In this document: piece after piece, positions 22,764 to 33,359 of the stretch
Numbering within the stretch: position 1 is the stretch's first letter
Layout: every line of letters starts with the position of its first letter
Source of the DNA: Rotaria socialis
Taxonomy: Eukaryota > Rotifera > Eurotatoria > Philodinida > Philodinidae
Direction: 5' to 3'
Length of the DNA stretch: 64,000 bases
Assembly: GCA_905331475.1 (NCBI GenBank)
Contig: CAJNYU010000027.1
Location: forward strand, 248,001-312,000
Position numbers and translations under genes: made by a program
The notes under the pieces: model-generated
Databases searched by the model: none
The model's input: only the letters and a program-made list of their open reading frames with translations
Told to the model about the DNA's origin: nothing

Positions 22764-23825
22764 TTATTTTATTTGTCGAACTTTTCCTAAAAACCTATTT
22801 TCTTCTTTTGCGATACACTCAATAGGTAAAAGCAATTCATTTATCATATTTCTCAATGGTTTTGCACATTCCTCAGCTTGAATGGAAAATAATATTTGAT
22901 TAAGTATAGTTAAGTAACAGAAAGTTTCTAATAAGTTCCATTCGTCATCTGTTAATAACATTTCTCTTTCATTTTGATAAACAAATAAAAATTCTCTTGC
23001 ATATTCAAAATTAAATATTGATCCAGTTCCACACCATAAACATAAAGTAATAGCTAAATCAATAAGCAATGGTCCAATATACATATCATCGAAATCGAGT
23101 ACAGCAGCAATTTTATTTTCATCAAGAGAAAATAGAACATTATCATCATGAATATCAGCATGAATATAACCAATAGGTAAATTGTTGACAAGATTCTTTT
23201 CAAAAATATCCTGCTCATCTGTATCACTAATTAAAGGAATCGATTTCGTATGTTGATCAGTTATTATACGTATTCTTTTGTAAAGATCTGGATGTTCTTT
23301 TTGAAATTGTTCACAAGAATGAACAAGGTCATATTTAATATTTGTAAATTTAACTGAACATCGATTTGATGAAATCAATTTTAACTTTTTCGTCCTGATA
23401 TTTGAATGCATTCGACCAAGAAATCGACTGATTTCTAATGTTTGCCATAATTGGCGAACCGGTGTTTCAGGTGTATCTAAATATTTGATGCCATGAATAA
23501 ATGGAAAGAGAACACAATAATTTTCATTGTCAAATGTAAAAATTCCAGGTGGATCAATCATAGGTGCAACAGGCAGGTTAAGTTCGTTGTATATGTACGT
23601 AATAAAATCTAATTCGAATTTAATATTTTCAAAAGATATATTTCTTAATGTCCCTGGAAGGTATATACGAAGAATATAGGTTTTATCATCGGGTGTAGTA
23701 GTGAATTTCATTGTTATATTGGTCCATCCATTTGTTAATCGTTCGATAGGTGATGTAAGTTCACCTAAAGAATATTTTGTTAAGATTTCAGCAATTTGAT
23801 CAGCACTAACAATGCTATTATTCAT
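22764..23825 (-). CDS. APH/choline-kinase-fold phosphotransferase (ThrB type)
   Basis: An intronless 353-residue small-molecule kinase of the aminoglycoside phosphotransferase superfamily, which includes homoserine kinase II, choline kinase and hydroxylysine kinase. Visible motifs are an N-lobe with NGWTNITMKF (about 32-41) and YILRIYLPG (about 50-58), the catalytic loop IHADIHDDNVLF (H222, D224, N229) and the metal-binding DFDD (244-247). Length and motif spacing fit the ThrB/hydroxylysine-kinase branch, but the substrate cannot be read from sequence. The ATG at 23825 is in a divergent arrangement with the BRCT gene (24344), with a shared 518-bp upstream region. Absence of introns among intron-rich neighbours is compatible with bacterial origin by transfer, which bdelloids are known for; this is inference. 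Confidence 0.78.
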   Translation of the reverse strand: MNNSIVSADQIAEILTKYSLGELTSPIERLTNGWTNITMKFTTTPDDKTYILRIYLPGTLRNISFENIKFELDFITYIYNELNLPVAPMIDPPGIFTFDNENYCVLFPFIHGIKYLDTPETPVRQLWQTLEISRFLGRMHSNIRTKKLKLISSNRCSVKFTNIKYDLVHSCEQFQKEHPDLYKRIRIITDQHTKSIPLISDTDEQDIFEKNLVNNLPIGYIHADIHDDNVLFSLDENKIAAVLDFDDMYIGPLLIDLAITLCLWCGTGSIFNFEYAREFLFVYQNEREMLLTDDEWNLLETFCYLTILNQILFSIQAEECAKPLRNMINELLLPIECIAKEENRFLGKVRQIK

Positions 23826-24343
23826 TGCTTCTCAAATATCTTGAGTCTTTTACGATAAAAATGTAGCGATAAAATATTATTTTTTTATCCAATATTTGCT
23901 AATATTATCAATACTATTTTTTTACTGTAGACACAAGCTTTATCTTCACGTTATGTTTTGCAGGTGTGAAAATTACATCAATACGTGTAGTGGCTATATC
24001 AGAATTTAAAAACCACTCCGTTATCAGGCACAACTTTTTTCCTACTTCTGGACTGTAAAATATTGCATTTTTCACTTGATACTAACGGCATCTATCAAAG
24101 CAGATCGAGATACAATACAATACAATTATAAGTAAATATATTAATTTATCCGTGAATAACAAACTAAAAACTGACTTAAAGAAGAATTTTCGTATTTTTG
24201 AAACAGGATTAAATAATTATTTATTGGCTCGATGTTTAACTTTTTGTGCGTATTAAATGAGTCATTCTTCTTGTCTTTTTTAAAATCCTCTCTTTTCTCT
24301 CTCTTTCTATCAAGCACGCGCTTTTCAACAATCAATCGATTCA
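23826..24343. promoter_or_regulatory. Divergent upstream region (kinase / BRCT gene)
   Basis: 518 bp between two divergent start codons. It presumably contains both promoters, and probably a 5' UTR for the BRCT gene (pyrimidine-rich TCTTTCTATCAAG just before the start could be an acceptor). No RING-coding exon is present here, which matters for the reading of the BRCT gene. Confidence 0.45.
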
Positions 24344-27190
24344 ATGACAAGCACAGATGATGCTTATCAATCTTCAATGGATGGCTCGATCTCAGACATA
24401 TTTCGTAAACGTAGTTCAAGTAGAAATCGAAAAGCAACTTTAACAAGCACAGAAAATACTACGAAACGAACACTTCTAACTAAACGTACAGACAAGCAGT
24501 GTAAAACGGTACAACAGCGCGTTGTTACACGTTCGTCACAAAAATCTTCTGCAATCTCTACGCTTGATGACACTGATAATTCATTCATGTCAAATATTAA
24601 TACTGGCTTCTCTCAATTCGTTAATCCGAAAAAACGACAACGTGATGATAAAAAAATGAAAACTATGAAAAGATCCAAAAGTAATATATTCATTCTTCTG
24701 TCTATATGAATATTTTCTTTTTTCTTTTTTCTTTTTTTAGTTACTACATATGCTGATGAAAATCAATCGCCGAATGATGAAATTCACGATATAGAACAAG
24801 TAAAACTTATTTATGAAACTTCAGGTATAAATAAGTAAAAGTTGACATTGGTAATAAATTTCATTTGTTTTTAGATGGTCGTACGAATCTTGCTCGAGCT
24901 GCAGCAACAAATGCACAAATTGTAGCTAATAGAAATATATTAAACATCCGTCAACCAATAGTAACAAATACAACTTATAATTTAAATGATCATAATCACA
25001 TTATCGATGATACTCTAACAGATACTTTGATTATTCCAGATACAATCGTTGATAACGATACACAACATAATGATAGTTCTTGGCAAAGAGAAATCGATCG
25101 ACTGATGAGAAAACTCGAAGAACCATCATCTACTGCTAGATCACGAACACAAATAATAGAAACCCAAACAGAAGAAGAGATTCTTGAGCCAATTTATCTA
25201 TCTCAAACAAGAAAAACTCAACTACGACCAATTCAAACAATAAAAAACATTACTCAATCAGAAATTAATCAACAAAAACAAATTCAAACAACGACAATCA
25301 CTGAAACAGGTGAAATTGGAATACAAACTGAAAATAATCTAAATTCATCATCTATTCACGAATGTTGTCAAGATGTTTCTATGTGTCCTTGTGTACTTGT
25401 AAGTTAAATAAGAAATTACCGAATGATTTATTCTTTTTATTCTTTTAAGCGATACAGTAAATTAGAACGTCTATTTATGGAAAAAATGTCTCGATTTATC
25501 AGCATTGTTCCAACTCTACCGAATTCAGATCAACAAGTTATAATACCAGAAACTCGTCCAAAGCGTCGAATCGTGCAAAGTTATTCTCGATTCCGAAGAT
25601 TCCGTGCTCGTCGAAAAGCTCATGATCGTATGATTATACCATCTATATCTAATAGCGAATCAACAATTATCGAAGAAATTTCAGATGAAGTACGATATTC
25701 ATATGACTTTATTAATTAAATAATTGAAACAAAACGATCTCAGACGCTACAGATTCGAAAACTAGTTTATGATGATTGATCATAGGAGAAAGAATTCATT
25801 CAAATTAGTAGATCATTGTTGATAAAGAATTCGTTTTTAATAAAAACTATCGAAACAGTTGCTTTTTTTAAAACTATTTCAGACAGAAAAGTATTCTAGA
25901 AAATATGGTTTTGTGAAGTGACTCTAAAACTCAATTGGAAATTAAGATTCAAAGCGTATGAAGGTACCAATTTTTCATATGAATTGTTTGTACTAGTTTA
26001 TTCTTATAGAATGAAAATGGTTTTATACATTGTTTCGAAACTTTTTCACTTGAGAATTAATAAAAATAAAGTTCAAGAAGTTGAAAATGATCATATTGAC
26101 CATTGTTACATCTAGTTTTTGTTCATTGTCTCCAGTGAACATCTAGAAGTTGCAGTCTGACCACTAAGTTAATAAGATTACGAAGTCGATTGTTAATTAT
26201 TATATTTGAACTTTCTTTTAGGTAACAACAGAATCAGATAATCAACCCAAAGACAACGTTAAAATTACACAAGAAATGAATCAATCTATTCCTTCCACTG
26301 CTACTGTTTATCCCAGAGAAAATATAGTTTCAACGACAATAACAATAGAAAAAAATCCTCAGTCGATTGATGATTTATCTTCAATTGAAAAACTCGATGC
26401 AACTGAAATAGTTGATCATACATCAACTCTTTTAATCTCATCAACTGCTAATACATGTTCAACTGCTCGTCGCTTAGTTTTAACAACATCATCACTCGAC
26501 GAAAATCAAAAAGTAAATTTTGAAATTTAAATATTTTTTCTTCTAGAGAAATTTTCCGATTGCTTTTCTTTTTAGTCTCGATTTCGTTTATTTATCACTC
26601 GTTTTTGTATACCAACAAGTTCAACAGTTGATTCAACAACAACTCATGTTATTGTTAATGACAATTCTTCTCTTATTTGTCCATTAACTGGAAAAATTAT
26701 TCAAGGAATAGGTCGCCATTTATTTATTGTTTCACATCGTTGGTTAAATGAATGTTTATCACAAGAATCAATTGTTGATGAACGTCCATATGAGATTCGT
26801 GGTGATACAAGTCTAGGATCTGATCATGGTGGAATGCGTCGATCACGTTTAACACCTTCCTATTTACTTGATAAATATTCCATATGTTTACGATGTTCAT
26901 CAAGTGATTGTGCACCATTGCAAACACTTGAACAAGTTCAAGAATTAGTTGAATTATGTGGAGCAAAATTAGTTCAAAATTTTAGTGAAATAAAAATAAT
27001 CGACAAAGAAAGACAAATGGTTCTTGTTCTTGGTATTAATGGATTTTCTGGTGGAGAAAAAAAACGCAAAGCACTTTTAGATACATGTCAACAATTTAAT
27101 GTTAGATGTGTGAACATTCATTGGTTACTCATTTCAATTGCTAAATTTGACATACAACCATTTGAAAATTATGATATTAATCCACTTTAA
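24344..27190 (+). CDS. BRCA1-type tandem BRCT protein lacking a RING
   Basis: Six exons close in frame (24344-24680, 24741-24824, 24875-25398, 25450-25689, 26222-26512, 26576-27190; 696 residues). Residues about 493-575 form a first BRCT (TTHVIVNDNSSLICPLTGK, then WLNECLSQESIVDERPYEIRGD) and residues about 595-690 a second (LVELCGAKLVQNF, then VNIHWLLISIAKFDIQPFENY). The linker after EIRGD, with SDHGGMRRSRL and the CLRCSS block, matches the BRCA1/BARD1 arrangement, with EIRGD closest to BRCA1's EVRGD. Tandem BRCTs read phosphoserine partners at DNA breaks. The N-terminal 490 residues are basic and Ser/Thr-rich (KKRQRDDKKMKTMKRSKS, possible nuclear signal) with no RING and no coiled coil recognised. 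Either the RING was lost or it lies in an unlinked exon. Intron 4 (25690-26221) is long for this locus. Orthology to BRCA1 rather than another BRCT family is likely but not proven. Confidence 0.75.
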
Positions 27191-27468
27191 TTATTTCATC
27201 TTTTTTTCGTCGTTCTTATTCGTAAACGAGGTTCAATCTATTTAGATTAGTTATGATAAATTCAATTAGTTTTGTTTTTTTTGTGAAAAAGAAAAGAATT
27301 TATTTATTTTTTGACTCGGAGATACGAATTGATACAACATTGTGTTAAGATAATTTGCCAGATATTCATATTTTGAAATAAAAGAAATTTACTAGGAAAA
27401 TATTTTGTTTTATTTTTGAATGTTGCTTCTAGATTTCTTTCTTTTTATCTTTTAGACAAAATTTGAAC
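27191..27468 (+). promoter_or_regulatory. Short intergenic gap with splice-acceptor-like site
   Basis: 278 bp separate the BRCT stop from the RPP25 start on the same strand. Just upstream of the start a polypyrimidine tract runs into TTTTAG (27450-27455), then 13 nt to the ATG. No upstream donor or exon was found, so a spliced-leader trans-splice acceptor is a reasonable reading (bdelloids trans-splice); a 5'-UTR intron is the alternative. Confidence 0.4.
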
Positions 27469-27912
27469 ATGGATGCCGCCATTGAGCAGTATGCTCCAAC
27501 TGAAACTCACAATGATACCCCAACAGTATCTTTATCTTTACCATATAGTATTCATCCATCTTGTCTTCATATGCAAGTACGATCCGGTTCAAAAGCAAAA
27601 AATTTAGTTCAATTTGCTATACGAAAATTAGCTCCATCTGATCAGAATTCAACGCATATAGAACAAATAACGTGGAATGCATTTGGCGATGGTATATCAA
27701 AAGCAATAGCATGTGCTGAAATGATGAAACGACGTTCTACAGTAGATTTCTATGAATATGTTCAAATTGGTTATAAACGTATTGAGCAAATTTGGCAACC
27801 AGTTAATTTAGATGTTGAATTAGATACATTAAAAGTGAATAAAGATATTCCAGCTATTTGTATTCTTCTTTCAAAGATTCCTTTGCCGAATTTAACTGCA
27901 GGAGAGAATTAA
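27469..27912 (+). CDS. RPP25: Ribonuclease P/MRP subunit p25-like (Alba family)
   Basis: A single-exon 147-residue protein of the Alba superfamily, matching the p25 subunit of RNase P and RNase MRP. With Rpp20 (Pop7), p25 binds the P3 arm of the catalytic RNA in the nucleus, for tRNA 5'-end and rRNA maturation. Family hallmarks in order are LHMQVRSGSKAKNLVQFAIR, WNAFGDGISKAIACAEMMKR and YKRIEQIWQPV, then IPAICILLSK. These correspond to the vertebrate pattern of RxGSKxRNLL, GxGxAxxKAVSCAEIxKRR and VPAxxxLLS. The ATG at 27469 is the first in frame and gives the usual family length. The next gene starts 52 bp after the stop. Confidence 0.85.
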   Translation: MDAAIEQYAPTETHNDTPTVSLSLPYSIHPSCLHMQVRSGSKAKNLVQFAIRKLAPSDQNSTHIEQITWNAFGDGISKAIACAEMMKRRSTVDFYEYVQIGYKRIEQIWQPVNLDVELDTLKVNKDIPAICILLSKIPLPNLTAGEN

Positions 27913-27964
27913 TTGTTTTAGATAAACGAATAAAAAAAATATTGAATATTGCTTTTCTTTAATT
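27913..27964 (+). promoter_or_regulatory. 52-bp intercistronic gap with acceptor-like TTTTAG
   Basis: The gap between the RPP25 stop and the LMBRD2 start is only 52 bp and contains AATTGTTTTAG (27911-27921), a good 3' splice acceptor with no partner donor visible. The gap is too short for an ordinary terminator plus promoter. This supports a polycistronic transcript resolved by trans-splicing, or transcription of LMBRD2 from inside RPP25. Confidence 0.45.
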
Positions 27965-30900
27965 ATGTCCAGTGGAGCACTCGTATTCGATGTTATATTC
28001 TCATGTTTGATAACGCTTATTTTTCTCTATCGATGTGGAAATTATCGTCGACAGCATCCATTAACAACAGCAGCTGTTTTTATTTCATGGTTTTTTTCTG
28101 TTCTGTTTATTTTTCTTTTACCATTGGATATTTCACTAGTAATTATTTATCTTATTAAACAAAGCATAATTATCAATGTGAAGTTACTACCATGATGGAT
28201 TCAAATTGATAAAAAAATTGTTTGATATTCAACTTCTATAGATTGGTTAGAGATGAGGATCAGCGAAGAGATCGGTTTGGTTTTTGTATTCTAACTTAGT
28301 TTTATCAATTTCAAACTTTCAAAATTCTTAATAATAAGACTACCTTGCATTCTCTGAAATCCATCATGCTAACTTCAGATTGATGAAATATTTCCATAAA
28401 AACGTTTGATCTTTTCTATTTAGGCTGCTTATCGAGAATGTACTAGATATAAATCATCAACAGAATCAACGATTAATACTGATAATTTAAATCAAGTAAA
28501 CATTTCTATTGTAATTATTTTATGAGTATTAATAAAAACATCATTATAGAATAATTCAATCACAGATTCATGTCCTCGTCCATGGTCTTATGTAGATCCA
28601 CAATCTTACGGAGTTCTATGGCGCATTATTTATTGGACATCCCAATTGCTGACTTGGTAAAAAATAAAACTTGAAAATAAAATAAACAAACGAAGTTGTT
28701 TTAATTTTGACTTTGTTAAGGCTAGTTTTACCATTTATGCAATCAATCTGTCAAACAGGTTAGTTTAGTTATTGATGGTTAATTTATTTAGATATTATTT
28801 GCTTTGCGAAATTTTTTCAGGTGAATTTTATTTAAAAGGAAAAATTCGATATGCATTGAGATCAAATTTATTTTATTATGGAACACTTTTACTGATATTT
28901 GGAGTTCTTGTTATTTATGTCGCAATTAATTATAATTTAAACGCATCAAATTTTAAGGTAATTAATCAAAGAGAATATTTTATTTTTTGAAAAGAAAAAT
29001 TTTTCATTGAAGTTTTTTCGGCTGAAATAATCTTTAATTGATTCTTGCTAGAATATACTATTATTTGTTTTTCAACTTAAATTAATGTTCCATGTATCGA
29101 CTATGAATTCTATAGTATATTCAGGATAGATACATCAAATGAGATTGGGATTTGAGATCGGACGTACTTTTTAATCATTACTTTGCAAGAAAATGTTAAG
29201 ATTTAGAAATAATCAAGGTTCTTTATATGCATTAAACAAATTGCTCAATGAAGGGGAGTTGAAAGATACTTATGTGAAGTTTTTTTATTTTAAAACAACA
29301 TTTATTTCCTGTAAAACCGAGAAAAATATGCATTTTCTCTGTATACACACTTTAGGAATCTAATAGATTTTCTGAAATCATCATCATTTATCAAATCTAA
29401 ACAATAAACCTTATTGCGTATCGTATTAGAATCCTATTGAAATCATACTGAAAGGTCTTTTTTTTACATGTTTCATATAGTATTAAAAGATCTATTTAAA
29501 ATTTTGAGTATAAATAATTTCCGCCTGAAAAAAGTTTAAAGAACATCTTTATCTATGATTACTCATCGTAATTAGTAAAAGTATAACCGATGATCGACAC
29601 TATATATCAGTGATGAGACCATTGATTGTTGCGTCGATTCATTTCTAATGCTTTCAATGGAAAGTTTTCATTATCGATTGTATCATTCGTTGATCCTAAA
29701 ACTGAATTTTGTCAAAAGTTACACCATTAATAATAGTTCGATCTATTATAGGTAACTGTTATCGCAGCAAGTACAACTTGGGGTCTTTTTCTTCTTGTAT
29801 TAATGCTTGGCTATGGTCTTGTTCAAGTACCATTAAATGTCTATAATCATTCTCGAACATCTTATATGCTTTCTCATATTCAATTCAAATTATCTCAACT
29901 TTATAATGAAAAAATTGATATTGAAGAACGTTTAGAATCTCTTGTTGATGAAGTATCAAAATTGTGTCTTGAAATAAAATATAATGATCCGCTACGACCT
30001 TGTTTGGAACAAATTGTTAAAATAATTCCTGAACAATATGCAAATCGGGTGAAATTAACGATGGACGATTATGAAGATTATAGAATAACATCGAATAATT
30101 TAACTGATTTACCAACAGAAACAAGATTAATTAAATTACATAGACTGCTTAAAAAGAATAAACATATTCATCATCGAGTACAAGCTTCGTGGATTCATAT
30201 GATTCATGAAGCTTTTTATTTAGAAGATATTCTAAATAATGAAAACAATACGAATCATTCATTCGTAAAGCAAAGTCCACTTCCAAGATCATGGTTAAGA
30301 CAAAAAATGTTTGATGAACATCCGATATTAGGTAAAACAAAAAAAGGAACTTCTTACAATAATCCGGATCTTTTTGTTTACTGGTACTACTGCTATTTCA
30401 GTAAACTGCCAGCGGAATTTCTAGTTTTCAAGCATACGAGTTGGAAATAAAAAGTAGTGCACGCCCTTTTTTTACGTCAATTGTATAGAGCAAAACAAGG
30501 CACTGTCATATGCTCAGTTGCACTCAATATATTGAAAGAGTAAGATCAAAGTGAGGATTAGAATTATGAGTCATCAGTTTGCACTATGGTTCTCTTTGAA
30601 TAGTCTAGAAGTTATTTTGAAAAGACTAGAGCATTTTTTAAGAGATCTCAACGAATCACGAGAAGAAAAGAACACTATTGTACCTCGCTTTTTGAATGTT
30701 TTATATCGTTCATTGATTTACTAAATACTTTGAAATAATATTATTTGTACTTTCGACAGGTTACAGCACCGTTCTTGAGTTTTTAACATTTCAAACGGAT
30801 AGTTAATTCTAACTAAAACAATTTCCGTGTTTCCGATAATAGGTAACTTCGTTCACCTTTGTTAAACTAGTATCTCTTATAAATATTATTGATCTATCAT

Positions 30901-32805
30901 CGAGGTTTTATATATGTACCTTGTCAAGTCTCCGTTTCTCTCTCTCTATCGACCTGAATTTTTAGCGTTGCTACTTGAGTATTCTAATATTCTATTTGTT
31001 TTTTCGATCAATTCTTTGAATGAAATGAAATATTCTATTTTGTTAGAGTGGTATACGTTTTGTCTTATACGCCCATTGGCTCTTCGTATGGTTGGCATAG
31101 TTTTAGGTGGTATATCAATAGTAGTTATTTGGTCTGAAATGACGTTTTTCAGTGCAAAACCAGTATTATCCATATTTGCTCAGTGTGTTAATGCAGCTCG
31201 GCGTCATTATGATTATTTCACAATCGAAGTAAGATTAAACTTAACAGCATGCATTCGTTTATTTTAATAAAAATAAATCACTTTTATAGGTATTTTGCTG
31301 TTTAAGCATTGCTTACTTATGTTTATGTGCATACTATACAATATTCCGTATTCGTATATTCAATTACTTTTATTTATCACTTTATCATTTAACTGATGAA
31401 AACAGCTTGATTTTTGCTGCAACATTTTTATGTCGTTTAACAGCTCCACTTAGTTACAATTTTCTTGGGATGATACATATGGATCAAGCAATTACAAAAC
31501 AAACTGATCGAGAAGAAACTGTTTTTACAACGGTAATTGAAATAAATGTATGAAAAGAATTATATTTTTTTTTCTGCTAAATTTAGATCATGGGTAGAAT
31601 GAATGTTATTCCAATAATTTCAAAAGGTTTTAATTTTTATTTTCCTATGTTAATATGTATATTATGTGTTGGAACATATTTTCGACTTGGTTCTCGATGT
31701 TTACATATATTTGGTGTTCGACAGTTTTTTGATGATGATGAGATATCGGCTGAATATATTGAAGATGGAAAAAATTTAATGAAAAGAGGTAAAATTATTT
31801 TCATCTTCTTTTATTGTAATTTTTATTTCGAAAAAACAATTTAGAACGAAGAAACTACGGTGGTAATGAAACCCTGTCAACAATGGCAAATACAACAACA
31901 GCTACTCAACGACATGATCGGAGAAAAGAATTAGAAGAAAAATATGGGCTTCGATCAACAACGCCAGATTTCACAACATCGACATCACGAGATGATCGCT
32001 TATTAGATTTGAGATCAGGTTAGAATTTTATTTTTGAGATAGTGTTTCACGATCAATTTCTCGTTATAGAAACTCGCCAATTAAGACCACTCACAAGTTC
32101 GGATGAACCATTGATAACTGTCAATAATAATCAAACAGTTTCTTCGAATACAACAGTACTGCAAGGTAAAAAATCTGTAACAATTCTTTCTGTCCTAGTA
32201 GAACTAAAACAAGTTTAGAATTTTGTTTACTACTACTATTGAGATTCTTTCGAAAAACGTGATTTTTTTTCACCTACTGAATTTTGACAAAGAGAGAAAA
32301 CTATAGTATTAGCTGTCGTTTTATCCTGTGAGCGACACTAACGCGTGAGGATAATTGAAAGAAAATTTACTTACCTGCGAATAAAAGTCAGCAAAACATA
32401 ACTGATTTTATATTGTTTTCTTTTGGAATTACACACAACTGATTATTAAGTATAAGAATTTTAATCGAATAATTGAATTTATCATACTTTCTTCTGACTG
32501 GAACTTACAATGTTCGAATTCACAAGATGATTGAAAATTAGGAGAAAATAGGTTTATGGGCTTTTGCTTTTGTATGTTCAATTTTGGAAGATTTGTTTTT
32601 CATAAGTAACCCTGAAAATTAACCAATGAATGTTTCCATCGATTCAAAAATATCAACCTTCATATGTCTTTACTATCTATGCAAAATATTGCATCTTCTC
32701 TCGTTTTAATCTGCTCGAATCTATTAATATTTATTCAATATTTTAATAATTTTAGGATCTTCTCGCCGAATAGCTCCGCCTACAGACATATTTAATGACG
32801 TTTAA
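27965..32805 (+). CDS. LMBRD2: LMBR1 domain-containing protein 2 (LMBRD2)
   Basis: A multi-pass membrane protein of the LMBR1 family; human LMBRD2 acts at the plasma membrane near beta-adrenergic and Wnt-type signalling. Twelve exons close in frame: 27965-28138, 28424-28495, 28550-28656, 28721-28758, 28821-28957, 29752-30331, 31047-31228, 31290-31532, 31587-31788, 31845-32018, 32070-32165, 32756-32805; 684 residues, close to the human length. Diagnostic blocks are MSSGALVFDVIFSC with HPL, FLLPLDIS, PRPWSYVDP, IIYWTSQLLTWLVLPFMQS, YYGTLLLIFG, ASTTWGLFLLVLMLGYGLV, DDYEDYR, VVIWSEMTFFS and FRIRIFNYFYL. The C-terminus PPTDIFNDV is the family's SDIFNDV end. Around nine membrane segments are expected, with a cytosolic coiled section (residues about 220-340). 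Introns 5 and 6 (794 and 715 bp) are unusually long, and the split Glu codon (30331/31047) makes the join convincing. Confidence 0.92.
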
Positions 32806-33003
32806 AATAACTTTTTTGTTGTCAATGTATAATATAATATGATCTACTAAAATTATCTTGATTATTTATAGATGTTGTATTTTTTATTTATATTGTTTAA
32901 TTAGTCATTAACGAATTCTCGACCATTTTAACATTTAGTGTTAATCATTTTCGTCATTACAGAAAGTTGTTTTATTTATTTCATGTTGTATTTATCATTT
33001 AAG

Positions 33004-33359
33004 ATGAGTAATCCAGAAGATAATCAAACAAATAATAATTTAAGTGAATTACGTGCTGATGTTGCTGCGACAACAGATGTTTTGAAAGTAACAGTTGAAA
33101 AATTAGTTCAACGCGGAGATAATTTAGATGCATTAAATAATCGAGCTGAAACTTTGAATTCAACATCATATCATTTTCGTGGTACCGCAAGACGAGTCAA
33201 TCGACGTATGAGATGGCAAAATTATAAATTAACCATTTTTATTAGTAAGTTTTTATCTAAAATTGCACATTAAATTTATTTAGTTTTATTCTAGTCTTCG
33301 TTGTCGTCTGTGTAATTGCGTTCATTATATTGATGGCTCTTCATCCATGGAAAACATGA
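33004..33359 (+). CDS. Synaptobrevin/VAMP (R-SNARE)
   Basis: Two exons (33004-33244, 33295-33359) give a 101-residue tail-anchored vesicle SNARE. The SNARE helix runs from about residue 12 (LSELRADVAATTDVLKVTVE) through VEKLVQRGDNLDALNNRAE, with the zero-layer arginine in KLVQRGDNL. It is followed by a basic juxtamembrane stretch (RRVNRRMRWQNYK) and one C-terminal membrane helix (IFIIFVVVCVIAFIILMAL). It would pair with syntaxin and SNAP25-type partners in vesicle fusion. The intron falls inside the membrane helix with an Ile codon split. It lies 198 bp after LMBRD2 on the same strand, with an acceptor-like CATTACAG at 32955-32962. Assignment to VAMP2, VAMP4 or VAMP7-like subgroups is open; no longin domain is present. 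Confidence 0.88.

Noticed and set aside
24141..24588. Minus-strand frames over the first BRCT-gene exon
   Set aside because: They are antisense to a spliced, in-phase exon, and one consists of intergenic AT-rich text.
30914..31046. Frame reading into the LMBRD2 exon from its intron
   Set aside because: Phase and family alignment place the exon start at 31047; the upstream part is intron 6.
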